DNA from: JBHIER01 sp046760705 [NCBI: bacterium]
GTDB taxonomy: Bacteria > JBHIER01 > G020348925
Length of the DNA: 10,250 bases
Direction: 5' to 3'
Assembly: GCA_046760705.1 (NCBI GenBank)
Contig: JBHIER010000077.1
Coordinates: 1-10,250 of the forward strand
Part shown: positions 5,084 through 10,250 of the stretch, in pieces
How positions within the stretch are numbered: position 1 is the stretch's first letter
How the letters are laid out: each line of letters opens with the position of its first letter
Notes under the pieces: model-generated
The model's database searches: none
What the model saw: only the letters and a program-made list of their open reading frames with translations
Told to the model about the DNA's origin: nothing
Translations under genes and position numbers: made by a program

Positions 5084-6970
5084 TTGGAAGGGACAATAGA
5101 GAAAATTGGGGGGCCCTCTTATCGATTAAAAGCTGCTCTTTTTCTCATCATCACCACCTTTTTTGGGATTTTGGTTTCGTCTCCTATATGCCACGCACAA
5201 CAGACATTCGTGGATCCTCAATTGCAACCTTATATCTTAGAAGGCGTCGGTTTGGTGACCAATACCGATTATGCAGAGGCCTTTAACAAATTTGAGCGGA
5301 TGAGAGAGCTGGCGCCGGATGACCCGAGCAGCTATTTTCTCAAAGGCACCATCTATTGGTATAGATTGGTCATCGAGGATGAGGAGAACGAAGTGCTCGA
5401 AAATCTGTTTTTCAAATATATGGATGAGACGATTGAGAAGGCCAAACAGTTGCAGAGACAGAATAAGGACGACGTCATCGCCCTCTTTTGGCTGGGAGCA
5501 GGATACGGTTACAAGGCGCGATATCATAGCGTCAAAGGCCAGTGGTGGTCCGCTTACCGAAACGGGAAGCGGACGAAAAGGTACTTTGAAAGAGTGGTGG
5601 CCATGGCCCCAGAGGACTATGACCCATACCTGGGTCTCGGTATATATCACTATTACGCAGAGGTGGTGCCCAAAATTATCAGAATTTTCGACTTTATTCT
5701 GAACATGGGGGGAGACAGAGAGCTGGGCTTAAAGGAACTTGAGATGGCCTTGGATAATGGGTTCTTCACTCAGAACGAAGCCAAGTTCTTCCTCGTTGAC
5801 ATCTTCCTGAATTATGAAAATCGACTCTGGGAGGCGCTTGCTTTCCTTCTCGATCTGGCCCATACTTTCCCCGCCAACAGGGGCTTTAAGTGGCGACTGG
5901 CTGAGCTTTACGGTCAATTGCAGATCCAGGATGCGGCGGCAAAAACATGGCAGGAGCTCGAGAGAGATTATTCAGATAATTTAGCGAAAAGGAGAACCGC
6001 CCGCATCAATTGGGGCGAGCAGGCTCTAAAATCGGGCAAATTCGCTCAAGCTAAATCGATCCTGCTAAAGGCGGTTAGAAATGATGAGCAAGACGAGCCC
6101 TCCTTGCTCGGGCGGGCAGACTATGCCATGGCTTTGGCCTGCGATCTCCTCGGCGACAGGGACGAAGCCTTAGTACACTATCGGAAAGTGATAGAGGTGG
6201 GAAAAGGCGAGATGGCCCAAGCTTCCAAAAGAAGAGTAGAAAACCCTGAAAAGCTCCCCATTGAGATTTTAGAAAAATGTTCACAGATTTTTGCCACCAC
6301 CGACCTGCCTGCTGAGAGAGTTCAATCACTGGAAAGCGAATTACGCAAAAGTCTGCCGTCCTCTGGCAAGAAAGAGAAGAAGCTGTATTGCTCTGCTTTA
6401 GTAAATATCGGAAAATATTATCTGTTTCACGGCGACCCACTGAAAGCAAAGGATATTTTCACAGAGATCGTTTCATCAGACCTCCCCAAGAGTGGTCGGC
6501 TTGAAGCCTGTCTCTATGAGTTGCGTGGGATCGCCAATTATAGGCTCGATCTTTTCGCTGAATCTTTAGACGATTTTAAGAGGGCTTACGAGAAAGCAGA
6601 GGATGGGGAGAAGGACCGGATCGAGAAGGATATGGCTTTTATGCGCGGTTCCTCCGAACGGGGATTTTCAGCGAGGGGTGATCGTGATTCCATAGCTTCG
6701 GAGCAAGAGAGGCTTCCGTGCAAGTTCACATGTTCAGACCGGGGGCAGTTGGCAGTATCCGTCGTAGGGAGTTTTAACGGATGGAATCCCGAAAAGGGAC
6801 AAATGATTTTGGTCTCTGGGGAATGGACGAAGGAGTTCGAACTGAGGCCTGGCGAGCACAGATACTACTTTCTCATCAATGGCTGGCAACGCAGAATCGA
6901 TCCCCAAGCTGAGGCTGTCGAACGTGAATCCGGAACCCTTTATTGCTCAGTTAGAAACGTTGGATCTTAA
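5084..6970 (+). CDS. Exported TPR protein with C-terminal AMPK-beta-like early-set domain
   Basis: I place the start at TTG 5084 because GGAGGG (5073-5078) lies 5 bases upstream; the longer frame from GTG 5039 has no such site. This gives 628 residues. The N-terminus is a signal peptide (hydrophobic core about 17-31, likely cut after CHA at 38). The body is helical and TPR-like, for example YAEAFNKFERMRELAPDDPS, ALACDLLGDRDEALVHYRKV, and near the end YELRGIANYRLDLFAESLDD. Residues about 544-628 form a carbohydrate-binding-module-48-like early-set domain with VVGSFNGWNPEKG and LRPGEHRYYFLINGW. TPR proteins scaffold other proteins; this one should act in the periplasm or at the outer surface. 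The partner is unknown. The Lys that contacts glycogen in AMPK-beta is replaced by Tyr 595, so glycan binding is doubtful. Confidence 0.8.
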   Translation: MEGTIEKIGGPSYRLKAALFLIITTFFGILVSSPICHAQQTFVDPQLQPYILEGVGLVTNTDYAEAFNKFERMRELAPDDPSSYFLKGTIYWYRLVIEDEENEVLENLFFKYMDETIEKAKQLQRQNKDDVIALFWLGAGYGYKARYHSVKGQWWSAYRNGKRTKRYFERVVAMAPEDYDPYLGLGIYHYYAEVVPKIIRIFDFILNMGGDRELGLKELEMALDNGFFTQNEAKFFLVDIFLNYENRLWEALAFLLDLAHTFPANRGFKWRLAELYGQLQIQDAAAKTWQELERDYSDNLAKRRTARINWGEQALKSGKFAQAKSILLKAVRNDEQDEPSLLGRADYAMALACDLLGDRDEALVHYRKVIEVGKGEMAQASKRRVENPEKLPIEILEKCSQIFATTDLPAERVQSLESELRKSLPSSGKKEKKLYCSALVNIGKYYLFHGDPLKAKDIFTEIVSSDLPKSGRLEACLYELRGIANYRLDLFAESLDDFKRAYEKAEDGEKDRIEKDMAFMRGSSERGFSARGDRDSIASEQERLPCKFTCSDRGQLAVSVVGSFNGWNPEKGQMILVSGEWTKEFELRPGEHRYYFLINGWQRRIDPQAEAVERESGTLYCSVRNVGS

Positions 6971-7007
6971 GAGCTTGACTTTTTCTAACGGAGGCCGAAA
7001 AAAGCTC
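6971..7007. terminator. Imperfect inverted repeat after the TPR gene
   Basis: GAGCTTGACTTTTTC (6971-6985) pairs with GAAAAAAGCTC (6997-7007) if three bases bulge out; it begins right after the TAA. It could end transcription of the TPR gene, but it lacks a GC-rich stem followed by a clean T-run. Confidence 0.3.
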
Positions 7008-7068
7008 CGGTGCCATCTCCTGAAGGTTTGAACCCAGAATACGCAGACCCCTGTCATTGCCCGACTCG

Positions 7069-7091
7069 ATCCTCCGGTCAAGTGGGAGGAT
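7069..7091. terminator. Hairpin between converging genes
   Basis: ATCCTCC (7069-7075) and GGAGGAT (7085-7091) are perfect reverse complements around a 9-base loop. It lies between the converging TPR and rubredoxin-like genes. No T-run on either strand, so only a possible barrier or RNA 3' end. Confidence 0.3.
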
Positions 7092-7108
7092 GCAATCCAG
7101 AGGCGGAC

Positions 7109-7243
7109 TCACTGAGCGGAATGGAAATATTTTTTCTCTTGCTTCTGCAGTTCCTCTCGGGGCGCGCCGCATTTTTTGCATTTCCCAGGCTTGCACCGCC
7201 CCTCGTAGGTCCAACCACATTCGGCACACTTCCAGGTGGCCAT
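7109..7243 (-). CDS. Rubredoxin-like zinc/iron ribbon protein
   Basis: A 44-residue protein, MATWKCAECGWTYEGRCKPG followed by KCKKCGAPREELQKQEKK. The two CxxC knuckles (C6, C9 and C22, C25) form a rubredoxin-like metal site; an extra Cys at 17 sits between them. Similar ribbons occur as small free proteins and in rubrerythrins and bind one Fe or Zn. I chose the ATG at 7243 because family-like sequence begins at MATWKC and GAGAGGTG lies just upstream. An alternative ATG at 7330 with GGGAG 7 bases upstream would add 29 residues. It follows the peroxiredoxin on the same strand, so a shared transcript and a redox role are likely. The electron partner is unknown. Confidence 0.72.
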   Translation of the reverse strand: MATWKCAECGWTYEGRCKPGKCKKCGAPREELQKQEKKYFHSAQ

Positions 7244-7395
7244 CTCAATCACCTCTCTCATTTCCCGTTTTTTTGTCAGATCCGTCGAAAGTATCCGCTG
7301 CGTGTTGGTTCTCCTTTCTGCTTCTGACATATACTTTCTCCCGCCCGTCCTGCACAGAATTGTAGTGCAGCCCTTTATGGGCGTTGTTACCCTCC

Positions 7396-7983
7396 TTATG
7401 CGTGGACTTGAAAGTAGGCCTTGGCCTTTTCCGGGTCCGGAACCATGGTATCCTCACCAGGCTGCCAGTTGGCTGGACAGACCTCACCGTGCTCGCGCAC
7501 ATACTGGATGGCCTGCAAAACCCGCAGAACCTCGTCAACGTTACGACCTATACCCAGGTCGTGAACCACCTGATAAGCCACCCTCCGCTCCGGATCGATG
7601 ATGAACAGTCCCCGCAGGGCAATCCCCGCACTCTCCAAAAGGACTCCGTAGTCTCGGCTGATGGACTTGCTTATATCAGCCACCAGCGGGTAGCTCACTT
7701 GGCCCAATCCCCCTTCGTTCCGGGGAGTATTGATCCACGCCAGATGAGAGTATTGACTGTCCACGGATACCCCGATGATCTCAGCCCCCAGCTTTCTGAA
7801 CTCATCCGCCCTCTCACTGAGCCCGATGATCTCCGTGGGACAGACAAAGGTGAAATCAAGGGGGTAGAAGAAAAGGACCACCCACTTGCCCTCGTAATCG
7901 GACAGGGCCACCTCTTTGAACTCCTTCCCGACCACAGCCGCGGCCTTAAAGTCGGGAGCTTGCTGTTGAACCTGAACGCCCAT
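7396..7983 (-). CDS. Typical 2-Cys peroxiredoxin (AhpC/Prx1 group)
   Basis: 195 residues, full length for the family. It reduces hydrogen peroxide and organic peroxides in the cytoplasm. The peroxidatic Cys is C48 in [11 protein letters not shown], with T45 and R124 (IALRGLF) completing the usual active site. The resolving Cys is C169 in GEVCPANW, which would form a disulfide with C48 of the partner subunit. Both GGLG (91-94) and a C-terminal YF (190-191) are present; together they mark peroxiredoxins easily over-oxidised by peroxide. AAGGAGG lies 5 bases before the ATG and fixes the start. No dedicated reductase (AhpF or thioredoxin reductase) is next to it; the neighbour downstream is a rubredoxin-like protein. 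Confidence 0.95.
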   Translation of the reverse strand: MGVQVQQQAPDFKAAAVVGKEFKEVALSDYEGKWVVLFFYPLDFTFVCPTEIIGLSERADEFRKLGAEIIGVSVDSQYSHLAWINTPRNEGGLGQVSYPLVADISKSISRDYGVLLESAGIALRGLFIIDPERRVAYQVVHDLGIGRNVDEVLRVLQAIQYVREHGEVCPANWQPGEDTMVPDPEKAKAYFQVHA

Positions 7984-8001
7984 GACAACCTCCTTCGGTT
8001 A

Positions 8002-8014
8002 AAGGTTGAACCTT
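8002..8014. promoter_or_regulatory. Palindrome in the peroxiredoxin leader (AAGGTT-G-AACCTT)
   Basis: A perfect 6-bp inverted repeat with a one-base centre, between the predicted transcription start and the ribosome site of the peroxiredoxin. It is compact like a repressor site and could also be an RNA hairpin. It does not match an operator I know. Confidence 0.35.
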
Positions 8015-8036
8015 AATAATAACGATAACTAATACT

Positions 8037-8064
8037 AATATAAACCACGAAATCAAAATGTCAA
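8037..8064 (-). promoter_or_regulatory. Sigma-70-type promoter for the peroxiredoxin gene
   Basis: On the minus strand TTGACA (8059-8064) and TATATT (8037-8042) are separated by 16 bases, the same arrangement as the promoter at 4838-4865. The -35 lies 27 bases after the sdhB stop, so the peroxiredoxin can be expressed separately from sdhAB. The AT-rich stretch 8013-8042 has TAA/TAC/TAT periodicity and covers the -10 and start site, where a Fur/PerR-type regulator could bind. Confidence 0.6.
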
Positions 8065-8066
8065 GG

Positions 8067-8088
8067 AAAAAATTGCCTCTGGGGAGAG
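8067..8088 (-). terminator. Possible weak terminator after sdhB
   Basis: On the minus strand CTCT-CCCC-AGAG (8088-8077) is followed after four bases by a run of six T (8072-8067). The stem has only 4 pairs, so read-through into the peroxiredoxin gene is likely. Confidence 0.3.
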
Positions 8089-8091
8089 ATT

Positions 8092-8814
8092 TTACATGCC
8101 CAAAAAGCGAAAAAGTCTTCCCACCAGTCTCTTGCGGGTGGCCACTATGGCGTCGGTGGGGCGGACATCTTTGGGGCAGACTCGAACGCAATTGAATATT
8201 GTATCACACCCCCAGACGCCCTGCTGGCTGTTGACTATCTCCAACAGCTCAATGCCTCTCACATCGCGAGGATCGGCCAGAAAACGATAGACCTTGGCCA
8301 AAATGGCCGGGCCCAGAAAATCTCTGTCCCTGGTCACCACCGGGCAAGAAGCATAACACGCTCCGCAGAGAATACAGTTGATAAATGGCTCTACCTTCTT
8401 TAGCTCTTTGGCGCTCATCAGACGTTCCTTCTCAGGAGCGGGCTCTTCCGGAATCAGCCAGGGTCTGATGTCCCGGTAATGTCGCCAGAAGAACTCCATA
8501 TCCACTACCAAGTCCTTAATCGCTGGCAAACGAGGTAGGGGTTCCACCCGCACTTGAGGGGGCGTGATATCTTTTGTCTGGGTGCGGCAGGCCAAAGCTA
8601 TTTTACCGTTGATACTCATAGCGCAAGAGCCGCACACCGCTCCCCGGCAGGAGTAACGAAAGGCCAAAGATCCATCGTTTTCTTGCATAATATACATCAA
8701 TGCCTCCAGAACGTTCATATAGGGCCTCTCCTTGACCGTAAAGGTGTCAAAGTGGGGCCGGGTCTCCTTCTCTGGATCGAAGCGATAGACTGTGAAGGTC
8801 AACTCTCTGGCCAC
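8092..8814 (-). CDS. sdhB: Succinate dehydrogenase/fumarate reductase iron-sulfur subunit
   Basis: 240 residues from GTG 8814, which lies 2 bases after the sdhA stop with AAAGGAG about 9 bases upstream; longer in-frame starts would run deep into sdhA. SdhB passes electrons from the FAD of SdhA to quinone through three clusters. The N-terminal ferredoxin fold has the [2Fe-2S] ligands C56, C61, C64, C76 (SCRGAVCGSC...C). The C-terminal half has CILCGACYASCP (C147, C150, C153, C157) and CDTIFNCVRVCP (C203, C209, C213), the usual set for [4Fe-4S] and [3Fe-4S]. The length and full ligand set indicate a working subunit. The membrane anchor gene is not downstream, so it is presumably upstream of sdhA, outside the window. 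Confidence 0.95.
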   Translation of the reverse strand: MARELTFTVYRFDPEKETRPHFDTFTVKERPYMNVLEALMYIMQENDGSLAFRYSCRGAVCGSCAMSINGKIALACRTQTKDITPPQVRVEPLPRLPAIKDLVVDMEFFWRHYRDIRPWLIPEEPAPEKERLMSAKELKKVEPFINCILCGACYASCPVVTRDRDFLGPAILAKVYRFLADPRDVRGIELLEIVNSQQGVWGCDTIFNCVRVCPKDVRPTDAIVATRKRLVGRLFRFLGM

Positions 8815-8816
8815 TT

Positions 8817-10250
8817 TCAGTATCTCCTTTCCGCTGGCCGGTAACGGGTGATGGTCACATCTTTGTAGCTTAATCTTGGCCCCGCCGGAGTGAAGGCGGC
8901 CAGGGTGTGTTTGAGCCACTTGGCATCGTCCCTGGCCGGGAAGTCGAGGCGGAAGTGGGAGCCACGACTCTCCTGGCGGGCCAAAGCGCCGACCGCGATG
9001 ACCTGGGCCACGTCCAGCATTCCTTCCAATTCCAAGGCATCGGCTAACGGTCGATTGAAAGCATACTCCTTGGGATAGATGCTGATTTTCTGGTAGCGTT
9101 CCTTCAATTCCTGGAGCTTGTTCACCGCCTCCTGCAGATCCTGCTCCTGGCGAAAAATTCCGACCTGGTGGGTCATCACCCTTTTCATCTCTTCAAGAAT
9201 ATGGTAGGGATTTTCACCTCCGCCCCTTTTCAGAAGGGAATCGATCTTTTCTCGCCACTTCGCCAGGCTATCTCGGAATATTCTCTCACCCTGCCGCTGG
9301 GAAAGACCTGTCACATATTCGGCCGCCCTCTTACCGCTTCGTTTGCCGAAGACGAGGGTCTCCAGCAGGGAGTTGCCGCCCAAGCGATTGGCCCCGTGAA
9401 CGCTGACGCAGGCGCATTCGCCGGCGGCAAAGAAACCCTTGAACACCGTCTCCCCATTCACATTGGTCGGGATGCCGCCCATGGAGTAGTGTTGACCCGG
9501 CTGAATGGGGATGGCTTCGGTGACAGGATCGACACCGGCGAAATCGATAGCGATCTGTCTAATGCCGGGCAGACGTTCGTCAATTTTCTCAGCCCCCAAA
9601 TGTCTCAGATCCAGAAGGACATACTCATTCTCGAAGCCGCGGCCCTGGTCGATCTCGGTCTGTGTGGCCCGGGCCACCAGATCCCGCGGACCGAGCTCCA
9701 TGGCTGTGGGCGCGTAGTTCTCCATGAAGCGCTCCCCCCGGCTGTTGAGCAGGCGTCCCCCTTCCCCCCGAGCCCCTTCGGTGATGAGGATGTTGGTGCC
9801 GTAAAGGGTGGTCGGGTGAAACTGAACAAACTCCATGTCCTCCAAGGGCACGCCCGCCCGGTAGGCCATGGCCACCCCGCTGCCGGTGTTGATCAGGGCG
9901 TTGGTCGTGCGGAGGAATATCCGCCCGTATCCCCCGGTGGCCAAGATGACGGCCGAAGATTGAAAGGCTTCCAACTCTCCGGTGAGAGTATGCATGGCCA
10001 TCACACCTCGACAGAGGTCGCCCGCTCGAATTAAGCCCAGCACCTGCCACTCGTCATATACGGTAATGTCCCGTTTGAGGATCTGTTCGTACAGAGTGTG
10101 GACAAAATTGTGGCCGGTGCGGTCGGAGGCGTAGCAGGTGCGCGGAAAGCCGGCGCCGCCAAAAGGCCGTTGGGCGATTCTCCCCACCTTGGTCCGGCTG
10201 AAGAGGGTCCCCCAGTGCTCCATCTCATACACCACCTGAGGGGCCTCGCA
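8817..10250 (-). CDS. sdhA: Succinate dehydrogenase/fumarate reductase flavoprotein subunit (N-terminus outside window)
   Basis: The frame runs off the window end, leaving 477 C-terminal residues of a protein usually near 570-590. SdhA oxidises succinate to fumarate (or the reverse) with a bound FAD at the cytoplasmic face. Seen are the FAD-fold segment VILATGGYGRIF, the substrate-site His in QFHPTTLYGTN followed by ITEGARGEGG, the catalytic Arg in ELGPRDLVARA, HYSMGGIPTN, and AAGECACVSVHGANRLGGNS near the second FAD-binding part. The C-terminal helical domain and ending (TITRYRPAERRY) are complete. The N-terminal dinucleotide motif and the His that can carry FAD covalently lie outside the window. 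The order A-B with a 2-base gap indicates translational coupling with sdhB. Sequence alone does not separate dehydrogenase from fumarate reductase. Confidence 0.95.
   Translation of the reverse strand, partial: CEAPQVVYEMEHWGTLFSRTKVGRIAQRPFGGAGFPRTCYASDRTGHNFVHTLYEQILKRDITVYDEWQVLGLIRAGDLCRGVMAMHTLTGELEAFQSSAVILATGGYGRIFLRTTNALINTGSGVAMAYRAGVPLEDMEFVQFHPTTLYGTNILITEGARGEGGRLLNSRGERFMENYAPTAMELGPRDLVARATQTEIDQGRGFENEYVLLDLRHLGAEKIDERLPGIRQIAIDFAGVDPVTEAIPIQPGQHYSMGGIPTNVNGETVFKGFFAAGECACVSVHGANRLGGNSLLETLVFGKRSGKRAAEYVTGLSQRQGERIFRDSLAKWREKIDSLLKRGGGENPYHILEEMKRVMTHQVGIFRQEQDLQEAVNKLQELKERYQKISIYPKEYAFNRPLADALELEGMLDVAQVIAVGALARQESRGSHFRLDFPARDDAKWLKHTLAAFTPAGPRLSYKDVTITRYRPAERRY

Noticed and set aside
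7384-8016. Plus-strand open frame of 210 codons opposite the peroxiredoxin
   Set aside because: Antisense shadow of a complete peroxiredoxin with ribosome site and promoter on the minus strand.
8815-8919. Upstream extension of sdhB to 8919
   Set aside because: It lies within the coding end of sdhA; the GTG at 8814 with AAAGGAG upstream gives the normal SdhB length.
9168-10034. Plus-strand open frame of 288 codons opposite sdhA
   Set aside because: Fully antisense to a firmly identified sdhA; its sequence is the Pro/Gly/His-rich type expected from the opposite strand of a GC-rich gene and shows no family motif.
1-10250. CRISPR array, tRNA or rRNA genes, intact insertion sequence
   Set aside because: No regularly spaced repeats, no cloverleaf or rRNA segments and no transposase motifs seen on either strand.

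Overview
This is a bacterial chromosomal window of mixed, roughly mid-range GC. It suggests a free-living, probably Gram-negative-type bacterium: succinate dehydrogenase/fumarate reductase genes, a flavin-dependent thymidylate synthase, a two-cysteine peroxiredoxin next to a rubredoxin-like zinc ribbon, and an exported TPR protein. No rRNA or phylogenetic marker is present. The mix of families (four-helix-bundle suffix protein, retropepsin-like remnant, two-domain ThyX) fits an uncultivated environmental lineage, but I cannot name the phylum.

Layout. (1) 1-2609, plus strand: the C-terminal part of a sensor histidine kinase, then 4 bases later a 499-aa ThyX protein with two ThyX domains, then a four-helix-bundle suffix-domain gene whose last 33 codons are cut off by an in-frame TAG. 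(2) 2709-4263: about 1.5 kb with no intact gene. It is a gene graveyard with a fragment of a MacB/FtsX-type permease (minus), a frame-broken retropepsin-like aspartic protease (minus), short palindromic and tandem repeats, and a HicA-type toxin gene with a one-base frameshift (plus). (3) 4264-6970: a divergent pair, a small exported SnoaL/NTF2-like protein (minus) and a long exported TPR protein ending in an AMPK-beta-like early-set domain (plus). They are separated by an AT-rich spacer with good sigma-70-type promoters facing both ways. (4) 7109-7983, minus strand: a peroxiredoxin followed by a rubredoxin-like protein. (5) 8092-10250, minus strand: sdhA (start outside the window) and sdhB, 2 bases apart.

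How the genes work together. SdhA-SdhB form the soluble catalytic head of complex II. The peroxiredoxin and rubredoxin-like protein probably act in peroxide detoxification or redox transfer. ThyX makes dTMP. The most interesting points are the reciprocal loss of signature residues between the two ThyX domains, and the cluster of decaying mobile-type or toxin-antitoxin genes bounded by short repeats. I did not find a convincing intact, previously undescribed multi-gene system.
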